63,805 nucleotides of DNA from Phycisphaeraceae bacterium (GTDB lineage Bacteria > Planctomycetota > Phycisphaerae > Phycisphaerales > Phycisphaeraceae). Both the position numbers and the translations under genes were made by a program. The stretch lies in assembly GCA_002704825.1 (NCBI GenBank), contig PAIY01000211.1:1-63805 (forward strand). The letters are read 5' to 3'. Positions 27,120 through 38,607 of this stretch are shown here, piece after piece (the first letter of the stretch is position 1; every line of letters starts with the position of its first letter). The notes beneath the pieces were generated by a model. It did not search any database. It was not told the DNA's origin and was given only the letters and a program-made list of their open reading frames with translations.

Positions 27120-30100
27120 TTGTTTCCCATGCTCAATTCGGAAAGCAGTTCTCTTATGTACATTGGTCAGTTTGTATCCATCTTTGCTCTAGGGTGTTCT
27201 CTTGTCTTCTCAACTCTGACATCGGCACAATCGCTTGTTGATCCATTGAACCTTGCTGTTGTGCCACAGAATTCTCATATGGATCAAGTCGGCTGGCCGA
27301 TTCTTGCAGGGCGCAATGGTGGCTGGGGGCGCTTCCCCAATTACTATTCCTACAAACGTGTCGAGATGGATGGCATGGCCTGTCTCATCGACACCTACCC
27401 GCACTCGCAGATTCACGGTTCGAGCAATGCCATCCGCATTGATTGGGATGGTGATCTATCCAACGGCAACACACCACTCAAACTCATGCCGGGTATGCAA
27501 CTTGAATTTGGTGTCTGTGTCTACATCCAACCCTGGACGCATAACACCGTACGTTCACACTATGTCCGGGATGGCACGCGCATGGTGCAATGGCGCATGG
27601 GGCCGGGCATTATCCCTGAGAAAATCAAGCCCATTGAGGATACCCGCAAGGTCAAAGATTACAGTTGGCATACGCAGCGCGGTCCACGCATCGGCTATCG
27701 CGTGGGTGATGTGCCTGGGCATGATCCTACAGGAAAGCCTGTTTTTGAAGCCTTTTCCGCGTTAGCTGATCAGGTGCATGCTTCGATGCAGGGCTCACAT
27801 ATTGCCTGTTGGTTCGATCTGAAACTTACCGTGCAATTCACTGAAAAAGCCAACACTGCAATCTGTCAGGCATTCTTCAAACCAACAGATGAGCAGACAT
27901 GGAAAAGTGTCGGTGAGTCCTGGCAAATCACATGGGATTCCGATGCAAAGGACGCAAACAATCCCGCCAACTGGAATGCACTGATCTTGGATATGCCTTT
28001 TGCGCAGTGGTCAACCAAGGGCTACGGCCAACCCCAGGCCAACATGTTTGACCGCTACCGTCAGTTCTCCGTCAAAGTTCAAATGCCCGATCACAATCAG
28101 GTCGCAAAGCGCACAGAACTCATGCGATTCGACCGTCAGGCAACCGCATGTCGGATGCAATTGCCCAGGTATGTTTTTGCCGATCAGCCGATCGCTGTGG
28201 AATTACAGGTTATCAATGCATCCGGTGATGACCTGCACGGTGACCTGTTACTCAAAGCCCATGACAGCGAACAACTGTTGGAAAAAGATTGGACATTGGC
28301 TCCCGATAAACAGTGGCAGACGCTCCGCCGTTTTGCTCCAGCCATTGACCTTGCTGAAATGACATTCGAATTGCTGATCCGCAAAGCCGATGGCAAACTT
28401 CAACTACTGGCTAAAGAATCATGCGAGATCATTCATCGCAACCTGCCCGGACCAACTGAAAATGTGCTTTACAACAGCAGTTTTGAGAAGACCGGCAAGT
28501 ACAACGGTTCGAAAATGTACCGCGGTTACGAACGCGTTTACAGCTATGCCAAGCGTGGCAATGACCGTCTTTACACCCAGCTTCCCGTTCAGTCATGGTG
28601 GGCATTGGATGACAGCGCAGAAGGCATCAGCGTTGACACCTCACACAAACATACAGGGGAACAGTCGCTGTTGATCCAGGCGTCGGAAAAGCCACTCACC
28701 GTGGTCAGTGCCCCGGGCAATTGGCTTCCTGCTGGTGATGTGACATTCTCTGCATGGGTTCGTGCTGAGCAGGCGGATGCGACTTTACAATTGAATTTAC
28801 TCACCTCGGACGATCAAATCCTGCCGCGTCGATTCACCATGCTCGAGAAACAAAATCTCCCTGCCACGTCGGATTGGGTGCGTGTGACGATGAGCACCAG
28901 GATTGATCGGCCAATACAGGCATTGCCTTGTCTGAAGGTGCAAAAGGGCAAGGTCTGGTTTGATGATCTGATGGTCCAGTCTTCACCGCATGCAACGGAG
29001 TATGCTGCGATTCCCGCCGAGTGGATCGCTTTGGATATCTCAGGGCAGTCTGCTGATTCTCTGCCGATCTGGTCCGACGGTGATACGACCAAACGCCAAC
29101 TCGTTCTCTCCTCCCATGCGTCTGAGCATCTGCGTGGTTACGTGCAAATCTCCCTTGGAACATGGGAAAATTTGGCAACGCAATCGTTGGGGCGGGTGGC
29201 GTTATCCGAGCTTCACGGTCAAAAGAATGTCAGCATCGACTTTGAAACATCGCAGCTTAAACCCAATGCCTATGTCATCACAACCGATGTGCATTTGGAT
29301 GATGGTCGCGTGATCAAAGGGGCAGGGCAGTTTCTCCCCGATCTCAGAATTTCTGGCAGTGCCTCTGCCACGCAGGTGTTATCAGAGATGGTGATGCGCT
29401 TTGCCATTGCCCCGAGTTATAAACCTGCTGAGTTGTTTGGTATTGGTAACGGCATGCTGGATCAACACGGTGATCACTTTGGTGGTTATGGTTTTCGTGA
29501 CTACAAATGGGCAGGGCAGTTGGATTACATCTGCGACCGTGGCCGCTACACCACGCAGAAAGGTTTTCTCATTGCAGCAGGCGGCATGCCAACGCATCGC
29601 ATGGAGTGGCGCCGCTTGGATGTTGATCCGACACGCAAGCGTGAAATTCAGAATCCTGCCAAGGGCGGTCGATTGGATATCTGGCATCCCGAAGGACGAA
29701 AAGTATTTTTAGAACAAGCTGAATCAATCGGCAAGGAAAACGGCGAGAATCCACAAATCGCTTCATACCAGATGGCCAATGAGCAACCGTTCTATGGCAA
29801 GGATGGTTTGTGTCCGACACTGCATGCCGACGCCGCGTTTCGCAAGTGGTGTCAAGAACGTCATGGGGATTTAGAAACACTCAACCAACGCTGGGGAACC
29901 GACTACACATCCTGGCAGCAAGTCGAACAACCGCTCTCCGCCAAGCAGTTAAAGGTTGTACAAAGTCAGGACAAACTCAAAGGCGCAGACGCCATTGCAT
30001 GGACGGCTGTGTATGGCAAGATGAGTAAGCAGGTTCAGGCGATGATGCAATCGGTCCCCGGTCGCGGGATGGATTGGTATCGCTGGCGCACCGTGTCTTC

Positions 30101-31553
30101 CCTGGAGATGTTTACGCAGTTCCGCGAACAGGCTCGCAAGCACGATGATAAAACACTCTACAGCACCAATCTCTGTTGGCCGAATTTCTGGCCGCAGTTG
30201 GCCATGCCGTTTTTCCGCGCAATGGATGTCACCATGCTTGATATGGAGTATTCCGCAGGTCAGAAACGTGGACTCGGGAATCCGCAGGAAATGATGGAAA
30301 TCATGGAGATGTTCGAGTCCAACGCACCGGGTAAACCGATGTGGGGCATCGAAGTCTACGTCCAACCCCAATGGCCCGCAGCGTCGGCGGAGCTGCAAAA
30401 CTGGGGACTTTTAGCACACGGCATGACCAACAACCTCATCTTCGGTTGGCGTCCCTACTCAGATCATGGTCGCGTTCGCGGCACACGCGCATGGGAAGAA
30501 GACAAGGCACATCCCATGTGGTTTCTCATTGATAACGATGGCACACGCCTGCCGAGTTTCGATGCTGTCGAAAAAACCAAGGCACAAATTCATCAGTTTC
30601 ACGAACGCTATGACGGTTTGTCGCTCAAGCGTTACCCAATCAATATCGGCATTTACGTCTCCAATGATACGTCGGAATATCTGAGCTACATGACCGCGAA
30701 TCGCCCGTACAACATCCATTTGACCGCATCGCGCAACACACTCATTTACCTGATGCGGATGGCAGGTTTGCAGGCCGACTACCTGGATGATCAGTTACTC
30801 GAATCGAAGCTCAACCAGTATGACACGTTGATTCTGCCCCCAACGCCGCTGCTCAGTGACACCGTTGCCAAACAGATTGCACAGTTCACCCAACGCGGCG
30901 GCAAACTCATTCTCGTCGGAGCAGCAGGACAACTCGACCCCTGGCTTAATCCCATCTCTCCAATGGGGGGCAAAGCATGGGCTGATTTGAACTGGACCGC
31001 GCCGGACTATCAACATCGACAACTGAAAAACAACGGTCATTTCCGTGGCGTTAACACCGGTCAGATCACCGGCGCCAAACCTATCGTGGACCGACTGAAC
31101 AAAACCATCGGTTGGCATCAATCATGGGGTAAAGGTCACGTCTATGCCTACGCCGTTTACCCCAGTATTTACGTGCAGAATCCACACATGCCAATCGACA
31201 TGCATCAGTGGATGCAGCAGGTCATTGACCTGACAAACTTGCCGATCAACGCACGTTGGGTCAATGATCAAACACCGGTCTATGATCCGAAGCTCAAACA
31301 TGGCCAAGGTTCGCCAGTGGTCGAAGTGGTCCTGCGTAGAAAGTCCGACAAGGAAGTCTTCGCGTTTGTGCTCAATCAGGGTGGCCAAGGAGATGGCCAG
31401 ATGCAATGCAATCTCCCTGGCAACTGGCAGATCACAGATGTACTCTCCGACCAGACCATGCAACCGATTCGGTATCGCAATACAACATCGTTGAAACTGT
31501 CACTGCCCGGCTTTGGTTACCGTGTCTTTCGCATGGTTAAGACCGGCTCGTGA
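27120..31553 (+). CDS. Large secreted GH42-like beta-galactosidase-family enzyme
   Basis: This 1477-residue protein begins with a signal peptide (hydrophobic core FVSIFALGCSLVF, ending TSAQ). A beta-rich N-terminal domain, possibly lyase-fold-like, spans about 40-320. A CBM4/9-like module starting LYNSSFEK lies near 455-620. A GH42-type catalytic TIM barrel (about 790-1150) is followed by an amidotransferase-like trimerisation domain (GGKLILVGAAG near 1260). YQMANEQPF gives the acid/base Glu888 and MWGIEVYVQP the nucleophile Glu1078. LNQRWGTDYTSWQQV is the GH42 signature repeated in the ABC permease insert of this window. GGAG lies five bases before TTG 27120; ATG 27129 is an alternative start. 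It likely removes galactose or related sugars from polysaccharide outside the cytoplasmic membrane. It belongs to the regulator-prepilin locus upstream. Confidence 0.85.
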   Translation: MFPMLNSESSSLMYIGQFVSIFALGCSLVFSTLTSAQSLVDPLNLAVVPQNSHMDQVGWPILAGRNGGWGRFPNYYSYKRVEMDGMACLIDTYPHSQIHGSSNAIRIDWDGDLSNGNTPLKLMPGMQLEFGVCVYIQPWTHNTVRSHYVRDGTRMVQWRMGPGIIPEKIKPIEDTRKVKDYSWHTQRGPRIGYRVGDVPGHDPTGKPVFEAFSALADQVHASMQGSHIACWFDLKLTVQFTEKANTAICQAFFKPTDEQTWKSVGESWQITWDSDAKDANNPANWNALILDMPFAQWSTKGYGQPQANMFDRYRQFSVKVQMPDHNQVAKRTELMRFDRQATACRMQLPRYVFADQPIAVELQVINASGDDLHGDLLLKAHDSEQLLEKDWTLAPDKQWQTLRRFAPAIDLAEMTFELLIRKADGKLQLLAKESCEIIHRNLPGPTENVLYNSSFEKTGKYNGSKMYRGYERVYSYAKRGNDRLYTQLPVQSWWALDDSAEGISVDTSHKHTGEQSLLIQASEKPLTVVSAPGNWLPAGDVTFSAWVRAEQADATLQLNLLTSDDQILPRRFTMLEKQNLPATSDWVRVTMSTRIDRPIQALPCLKVQKGKVWFDDLMVQSSPHATEYAAIPAEWIALDISGQSADSLPIWSDGDTTKRQLVLSSHASEHLRGYVQISLGTWENLATQSLGRVALSELHGQKNVSIDFETSQLKPNAYVITTDVHLDDGRVIKGAGQFLPDLRISGSASATQVLSEMVMRFAIAPSYKPAELFGIGNGMLDQHGDHFGGYGFRDYKWAGQLDYICDRGRYTTQKGFLIAAGGMPTHRMEWRRLDVDPTRKREIQNPAKGGRLDIWHPEGRKVFLEQAESIGKENGENPQIASYQMANEQPFYGKDGLCPTLHADAAFRKWCQERHGDLETLNQRWGTDYTSWQQVEQPLSAKQLKVVQSQDKLKGADAIAWTAVYGKMSKQVQAMMQSVPGRGMDWYRWRTVSSLEMFTQFREQARKHDDKTLYSTNLCWPNFWPQLAMPFFRAMDVTMLDMEYSAGQKRGLGNPQEMMEIMEMFESNAPGKPMWGIEVYVQPQWPAASAELQNWGLLAHGMTNNLIFGWRPYSDHGRVRGTRAWEEDKAHPMWFLIDNDGTRLPSFDAVEKTKAQIHQFHERYDGLSLKRYPINIGIYVSNDTSEYLSYMTANRPYNIHLTASRNTLIYLMRMAGLQADYLDDQLLESKLNQYDTLILPPTPLLSDTVAKQIAQFTQRGGKLILVGAAGQLDPWLNPISPMGGKAWADLNWTAPDYQHRQLKNNGHFRGVNTGQITGAKPIVDRLNKTIGWHQSWGKGHVYAYAVYPSIYVQNPHMPIDMHQWMQQVIDLTNLPINARWVNDQTPVYDPKLKHGQGSPVVEVVLRRKSDKEVFAFVLNQGGQGDGQMQCNLPGNWQITDVLSDQTMQPIRYRNTTSLKLSLPGFGYRVFRMVKTGS

Positions 31554-31574
31554 TGTCGGTGTCATCGGTGATGT

Positions 31575-32885
31575 TTACTGCTTTGCTTTATCGGTGACGA
31601 TGAACTTGGGATAGTTCTTCATCGAGTAGCCATGTTCACAACCCTGGCGGGTTTCGATGGTCTTTGGCCCGGGGAAATTGTTGTAGGCAATCCAGACACC
31701 CGACGGCGGGCAGACATAATCGCCGAGATTGGCAACAATGTACAGGCTGCATTTGGGGTTGGCACGTTTGACCAGATTGATCGGATCGTAATACAGCAGG
31801 GCGGGGGTGTACTTGATGTACCAGTGTCCGACAAGGCGTCCGGATTCGGTCCGTCCCAAATCACAGCACCACGGGGACCATGCCCAGCATTCTGAAACGT
31901 CGGTATCCAAGCCTGCAGCGACGAGGGCTTGAAGTCCGCCCTGGCTACCGCCTGCTGCTTTGAGATCTTTGCCGTTCCATTGGGGCAGTGACTTGACGAA
32001 TTCCAGCGAACGCATGACGCGAAAATACATGCCACGGAAGTAGGTCGTTTTGGGGTCTGCATTTTCTTCTTTGCTGAACGCATAGCCTTTGAGTTTGCCT
32101 TGTTTGAGTTCGTTGTAATAGGCTTGGGGCTTCCCGTTTTCAATGCCGTGTGCATTGATGTTCAGGTAGATTTTGTCATAGCCATGATTGAGGCGATAGT
32201 TGGCACTGCGGACACCATAGCCGTGATAACCCACTTCCGCAGGCAATGACGCATCCTTGGCATGCTTGGGCATGACCAGGTATCCCGACACGGGCATACC
32301 ACCGGCACAGTCGATTTTCACATCGTATGCAACCGCTTTGTCATCTTCAGCAACCTGTACCTTTTCCAGGATCTTTAACGGGACCGAAGCGAGTTCCTTT
32401 TTCTGTGCTTCCCAGAACGCATCAAAGTCCGATGGTTCGTCAATGCCTTGAAGTGTCTTGGGAGCCACGCAGGCACCGCCGTCAAAGAACACCGGTTTGT
32501 CCTGGCCTTTGACCTTCGTCATTGCCTTGTTGCCATCAGGATCGGTGGCCGTGACATACAGGCGGACAAAGCCGGGCTTTTGCGTGGAGGCAACAATCTG
32601 AGCGCCGTCCCGGGTCGAAGTCACTTCGCCTTTTTCCGTGATCCCATCATCGCCGGTGCGTTCCCAATTGAGGGTAAAGCCTTCAACGGGTTGATCATCT
32701 TTGAGCAGCTTGATGGTGAACGCCATTTTTTCACCAGCATCAAAAATCGCCGTCTTCCGATTCAGACTCCCCCACATTTCATAACTGTCTTGAGCAAAGG
32801 CAACACTGTGCCCTGTATGCACAAGTTGGCAGAGGGCGATGAGAACAAACAAAGTAAGTCGGCGTACGTGGTGGACTGCGTGCAT
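31575..32885 (-). CDS. Secreted CE7-family acetyl (xylan) esterase
   Basis: The protein of 436 residues has a signal peptide (HHVRRLTLFVLIALC to VAFAQ). An Ig-like N-terminal domain (about 30-120) leads into an alpha/beta-hydrolase domain of the AXE1 family. AAGGSQGGLQAL carries the nucleophile (Ser314). DYVCPPSGVWIAYNN gives the Asp and CEHGY the His of the triad. DFDAFWEAQKKEL is the typical AXE1 entry motif. CE7 enzymes remove acetyl groups from acetylated sugars and xylo-oligosaccharides. I chose ATG 32885, with AGGAA upstream, because it places the signal peptide at the N-terminus; the open frame extends to 33023 but would bury it. It converges with the GH42-like gene, so it may serve the same polysaccharide. 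Confidence 0.88.
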   Translation of the reverse strand: MHAVHHVRRLTLFVLIALCQLVHTGHSVAFAQDSYEMWGSLNRKTAIFDAGEKMAFTIKLLKDDQPVEGFTLNWERTGDDGITEKGEVTSTRDGAQIVASTQKPGFVRLYVTATDPDGNKAMTKVKGQDKPVFFDGGACVAPKTLQGIDEPSDFDAFWEAQKKELASVPLKILEKVQVAEDDKAVAYDVKIDCAGGMPVSGYLVMPKHAKDASLPAEVGYHGYGVRSANYRLNHGYDKIYLNINAHGIENGKPQAYYNELKQGKLKGYAFSKEENADPKTTYFRGMYFRVMRSLEFVKSLPQWNGKDLKAAGGSQGGLQALVAAGLDTDVSECWAWSPWCCDLGRTESGRLVGHWYIKYTPALLYYDPINLVKRANPKCSLYIVANLGDYVCPPSGVWIAYNNFPGPKTIETRQGCEHGYSMKNYPKFIVTDKAKQ

Positions 32886-33080
32886 GGTGGATGAGTTCCT
32901 GTTATTGAAAGTCATAAAATTGAACATGTCTGTTATATCAAGTTCGCCCGAAGCCGGCGCTGTTTGATGCAGGAAGTACAGGGATAGGCCCTGCGACAAA
33001 TGGTTCGGGCAACAGGATGACAACAGCGCAGATCAGATAGTGTCGGCATGTCGATGGTTTTAAAATGTGAATAAGTAAAA

Positions 33081-33099
33081 ATTTTGATTGACTCAAAAT
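33081..33099. promoter_or_regulatory. Candidate Fur/PerR-type operator
   Basis: ATTTTGA-TTGAC-TCAAAAT is a 19-bp inverted repeat with perfect 7-bp arms, 24 bases before the Fur-family start. TTGACT inside it could serve as a -35 element. AT-rich palindromes of this size suit Fur/PerR binding, so autoregulation of the Fur-KatG unit is likely. Confidence 0.55.
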
Positions 33100-33122
33100 A
33101 AATACGTGTTACCATCATTCCC

Positions 33123-33542
33123 ATGGAACAGGATTACCGAGACATGCTCAAGGATCATGGTTTAAGCGTGACCTCCGTTCGGCTTGCCATGCTTGGGGTG
33201 TTGGATGGACATGCTCATGCCGACGCCGATACGATTTTTAATGCTGTTTTCAAAGAAATCGCGACGACATCCAAGCAAGCGATATACAATAACCTTCACA
33301 CGCTCGTGGCTCACGGTCTGATCCGGGAGATCAAGCCCAAGGGGCTATCCTGTCTTTACGAGTTACGCGTGGGGGACAATCATCATCACATCGTCTGTCG
33401 GTCTTGTGGCAAGGTGGTGGATGTCGATTGCGTTGTGGGACGTAAGCCTTGTTTAACCCCATCGGATGATCACGATTTTCTGATTGATGAAGCTGAAGTG
33501 ACGTTCTGGGGCATCTGTCCCAGTTGTCAAAAAAATAAATAA
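33123..33542 (+). CDS. Fur-family (PerR-like) metalloregulator
   Basis: The 139-residue protein has a winged helix (GLSVTSVRLAMLGVL, SKQAIYNNLHTLVAHGLIRE) and a dimerisation domain with metal ligands. These include DNHHHIVCRSCGKVVDVDC and a second Cys pair in WGICPSCQKNK, the structural zinc site. This is the layout of Fur/PerR proteins. It is placed 18 bases before katG in the same direction, the arrangement of FurA-KatG in actinobacteria and PerR-controlled peroxide defence elsewhere. A peroxide- or iron-sensing repressor of katG is therefore the best reading. PerR versus Fur cannot be decided from sequence alone. A palindrome at 33081-33099 is its likely operator. Confidence 0.88.
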   Translation: MEQDYRDMLKDHGLSVTSVRLAMLGVLDGHAHADADTIFNAVFKEIATTSKQAIYNNLHTLVAHGLIREIKPKGLSCLYELRVGDNHHHIVCRSCGKVVDVDCVVGRKPCLTPSDDHDFLIDEAEVTFWGICPSCQKNK

Positions 33543-35723
<2,181 letters not shown>

Positions 35724-35795
35724 TCAACACAATGCGAGTTTAAGACCGATGGTTTGATAGCTCTGCATGGACACAATTCTGAATGACACCGTCAG

Positions 35796-35830
35796 CAGTC
35801 CTCCTGATTCAACAGGAGGACTGTTTTTTT
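35796..35830 (+). terminator. Rho-independent terminator of the fur-katG unit
   Basis: CAGTCCTCCTG and CAGGAGGACTG form a perfect 11-bp stem around the loop ATTCAA, directly followed by a run of seven T. It lies 72 bases after the katG stop. Confidence 0.92.
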
Positions 35831-35881
35831 GAAACGGCAAAAGAGCTTTTTTTGAACAATAAATCTCCATGCTCTCTCTCA

Positions 35882-36116
35882 TTTCGTCATTCCCGCGAAG
35901 GGACATGATGCACGTCGTTTTACAAGTTTTTATATGGCACGTGATTCTTGATGATCTATGGTGCGAACTGACTCGATACAGCTCTCGATAAGTTGAGCAC
36001 CGGGTGTTAACCCGGTGCCCCCTTGGATGAACGTATGCACAACGGGCACCGGGTTAACACCCGGTGCTCAACTTTCAAAACGACGTGCATCATGTCCGTA
36101 GGCGGGAGTGACAGAA
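35882..36116. mobile_element. MITE-like element with 46-bp terminal inverted repeats
   Basis: The ends at 35882-35927 and 36071-36116 are inverted copies of each other with about nine mismatches; the shared core is GGACATGATGCACGTCGTTTT. Inside, 35991-36020 and 36044-36073 form a perfect 30-bp inverted repeat around a 23-base loop. The element has no gene of its own. It fills most of the space between katG and the E2-like gene. A partial relative lies at 18023-18142. Confidence 0.75.
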
Positions 36117-36143
36117 GGTGGAGAATAATTATTTGATGACGCA

Positions 36144-36611
36144 TTAAATCGTGTTTTGCACCAGGTCGTCACGCTGTAACGGTAGTTCGTGTCCATGTTC
36201 GATGGACCATGCTGCTGCCTGGGCGTTGAGTGGACTTTGCGTGTTGTAGCTTTGATAACAGAGCATCTCGCCTATGCGAACAATCAGATCAACCAATCGT
36301 TGGCCGGCACTCCAGTGATCACCAATGCAGATTTTCTGTGCATCAATATTCGGGTGGAACACCGGCGTGAGCATTCTGCAAAACGGGGGACGACGCGGGT
36401 AATCCAGGGAGAGAAAAATCTCGGCATTAAATCCGATATGCGGCATGGGTTTGCCCGTCGCGTCAAGGACCATCGAACGGACCTTGTAATGCACTTCATA
36501 CTTCTCAGGCGGTTGGCCTTCACTGCGGACAATATCAATGTACGGGTGATCGGCAAAGCACTGGGTGACTTGCTGGGCGTCGGCAGTAATCCGTCTCAAA
36601 CGTGGGTGCAT
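36144..36611 (-). CDS. E2 ubiquitin-conjugating-enzyme-like protein
   Basis: The 155-residue protein has a recognisable UBC fold. A beta-meander region, LDYPRRPPFCRMLTPVFHPN, matches the Y-P...P-x-V..HPN block of E2 enzymes. IDAQKICIGDHWSAG places the catalytic Cys95 seven residues after the HPN motif, and VDLIVRIGEMLCYQSYN with the downstream helices matches the C-terminal half. E2 enzymes carry a ubiquitin-like protein as a thioester and pass it to a target. I chose ATG 36611; a TTG at 36635 overlaps the upstream stop and is an alternative. It is the last gene of the operon, 20 bases after a RING-type gene, and works with the E1 and ubiquitin-like protein encoded upstream. Confidence 0.88.
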   Translation of the reverse strand: MHPRLRRITADAQQVTQCFADHPYIDIVRSEGQPPEKYEVHYKVRSMVLDATGKPMPHIGFNAEIFLSLDYPRRPPFCRMLTPVFHPNIDAQKICIGDHWSAGQRLVDLIVRIGEMLCYQSYNTQSPLNAQAAAWSIEHGHELPLQRDDLVQNTI

Positions 36612-36631
36612 GATCAATCTCGTAAAAAATA

Positions 36632-37237
36632 TCAAGGGGATAAGACGCTGTGAAGCAACGCGACAATCAGGATGATCAGACTTTGAAGCCAGGCAATCCC
36701 CAGACCAATCTTGCAGATCGCCGAATGCAATGCAGGCAGTTTGTCAATCACCTTTCGGTTGGCGCGATACCAGAAGAGTCCGACGATCGCAGCCAGTGGG
36801 GCGGTGCACGATATCACGCAGAACACAAACAGCCAGATGCTTTGCTTGCGGACTGCGGGGATACGTTTTTTCAGGTTGGTGTCCGATTCGTATTGCTCGG
36901 CATCCTGAGGCTTGGCCGAATCGAAGACCGTGCCACAGTGACGACAACGCAATGCAGCAGCCTGAATGGTCTTGTTGCAAAACGGGCAGGGTTTTTCTTC
37001 GCGTCCCCAATAGGAAACCGGAATCTCAAGATCCGAATGTTTCTCGGTTGGCGGGCATTGCTCACAGCCATACTGAGCACAACCGCCGTTGTACTCCCAG
37101 CATTCGGTGTGATAAATGCTCTGGCAATGAGCACAGCCAGTCGTCTCTTCACCTGCAACAATCGGTGCATGACAGATGGCGCATTGCGTATCGCCTGAGT
37201 CGGTTGCTTGGCTTGATGGGGGTTGGTTGGTTGACAT
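36632..37237 (-). CDS. RING-type zinc-finger membrane protein, candidate E3 ligase
   Basis: The 201-residue protein starts with a treble-clef RING-like finger of the prokaryotic RING kind: CAICHAP, CAHCQSIYHTECWEY and CAQYGCEQC, giving a C-x2-C, C-x2-C, H-x2-C, C-x2-C ligand pattern within about 45 residues. A second zinc ribbon follows (CPFCNKTIQAAALRCRHCG). Two hydrophobic helices (IWLFVFCVISCTAPLAAIVGL and IAWLQSLIILIVALL) end the protein, so the fingers face the cytoplasm. Eukaryotic RING domains hold an E2 and promote transfer of ubiquitin; the E2 gene here follows directly. ATG 37237 lies two bases after the FHA gene stop. An E3 role is inferred from finger type and location, not shown. 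Confidence 0.78.
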   Translation of the reverse strand: MSTNQPPSSQATDSGDTQCAICHAPIVAGEETTGCAHCQSIYHTECWEYNGGCAQYGCEQCPPTEKHSDLEIPVSYWGREEKPCPFCNKTIQAAALRCRHCGTVFDSAKPQDAEQYESDTNLKKRIPAVRKQSIWLFVFCVISCTAPLAAIVGLFWYRANRKVIDKLPALHSAICKIGLGIAWLQSLIILIVALLHSVLSP

Positions 37238-37239
37238 GG

Positions 37240-38607
37240 TCAATGGTTATTGGTTTTACAGTTAAAGGTAAATTGCGTGCTCCCCAGTCCGACTTGATCA
37301 CCGTGGCGCAGACGCGAGCGTTTGACCACACGACCGTTAACGGTCACCGGGAAAGCGCCATCCATGCCTTCAATTTCATAGGAACCGCCCGTTGCGCGGA
37401 GGATGGCATGATGCTCCGCGACTCCCGGATCGTTAAACAGGTAGATGTCCGACCTGGGCGAACAGCCCATACGCATGGTGTTCTTGAAAACCAGAAACTC
37501 TTTGCCTGACAAGGGGCCTTTGGTCATGCAGAACCAGGCGTCGCGGCCGAGTAGTTCCACCAGGCCGATCATGCCACCGACCGTCAAACCGATGACGGTG
37601 ATACCGACCATGCGCGACCAGTGACCGGATGGCGTGCTTTTACTGACAATCAGAAAATCGATCGGATCAAAGAGCAATCCCCCGAGCAGTCCGCCGAGTA
37701 TGCCCCCGATCAAGCCGTAAAGCGCAAGTCTACCAGAGCGTAATGCCATGCCTTGTCCCAAGCCCATTGCGACACCTGCAAAAGCCCAGGCCAATGAGCG
37801 TCCGCCCATCTGCACGAGGAATCCGGTGGTGCTGAAGAAACCCACACTCTCCCCTGTTTGCCTTGAAGCCAACGCGGAGATTGGTGCATAGACCAGATCC
37901 GCACAGATGGATGACACAAACCCACCGAGTAACCCAATGATCAATCCGACGACGCCTGCCAGTAATGCCCGTTGAACCAGACGACACATGATCCCGTCAG
38001 CAGCACCCAGTCCCAGACCGATCATTGATGCAATCAATGGGAAAAAGAACATGGAGATGGCGGTATGACGAGCTGAGAGTGAGTTGAGTGATTCCTTGGA
38101 ACGCGGCGGGGCTGGTGTGGGCGGATTGACTTCGACCATGACGGCATAGGAAAATTTCTCGCCTAGATCAGGCAGCCATTCGACGTAAAACCCGACTTCC
38201 TGGCCTGGGGTCAGTGTTTCGAATTTACCCCCGTGATGGGTCAGCTCTGTGTCGGCTGTCACCAGAATTACATTGCCATCCTCCAGGTGGACTTCCTTGA
38301 GGTCCGGATGTTCACTGCTCATGTCAGAGGAGACAACTTCCTTGACCTGTCCCTGGATGTAAATGTGATCTTCAAAGAACGGTTCAATGATGCCCCATGC
38401 AATTAAAGCGAAGAGTCCGCCAAAGAGCATGAATACAAACCAGCTTTGCAGGTACCATCGGCCCTGGCTTTCGCGGGCGATGCCCAGTTCGCCACGCAGT
38501 GACATCTGGCGTTTGAGCAGGTCATCCACGTGTGAGCTGTTGGCTTGATCCTTGGTAATGCGTATGACCGGGCGATCGGTTGTGCTCGGTGAGTCTGACA
38601 GGTTCAT
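37240..38607 (-). CDS. Multi-spanning membrane protein with C-terminal FHA domain
   Basis: The 455-residue protein has a cytoplasmic N-terminus, one membrane helix (SWFVFMLFGGLFALIAW) and an external beta-rich region (about 85-165). A glycine-rich set of five or six helices follows (about 185-355). The C-terminal FHA domain covers about 370-455. FHA hallmarks are MRMGCSPRSDIYL for the first strands (Gly, Arg, Ser), EHHAIL for the conserved histidine region, and VTVNGRVVKRSRLRHGDQVGLG for the Asn-Gly loop and following strands. FHA domains bind phosphothreonine. The start overlaps the JAMM gene stop by four bases (ATGA). It could link protein phosphorylation to the ubiquitin-like pathway at the membrane; that link is inference from the operon. 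Confidence 0.82.
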   Translation of the reverse strand: MNLSDSPSTTDRPVIRITKDQANSSHVDDLLKRQMSLRGELGIARESQGRWYLQSWFVFMLFGGLFALIAWGIIEPFFEDHIYIQGQVKEVVSSDMSSEHPDLKEVHLEDGNVILVTADTELTHHGGKFETLTPGQEVGFYVEWLPDLGEKFSYAVMVEVNPPTPAPPRSKESLNSLSARHTAISMFFFPLIASMIGLGLGAADGIMCRLVQRALLAGVVGLIIGLLGGFVSSICADLVYAPISALASRQTGESVGFFSTTGFLVQMGGRSLAWAFAGVAMGLGQGMALRSGRLALYGLIGGILGGLLGGLLFDPIDFLIVSKSTPSGHWSRMVGITVIGLTVGGMIGLVELLGRDAWFCMTKGPLSGKEFLVFKNTMRMGCSPRSDIYLFNDPGVAEHHAILRATGGSYEIEGMDGAFPVTVNGRVVKRSRLRHGDQVGLGSTQFTFNCKTNNH

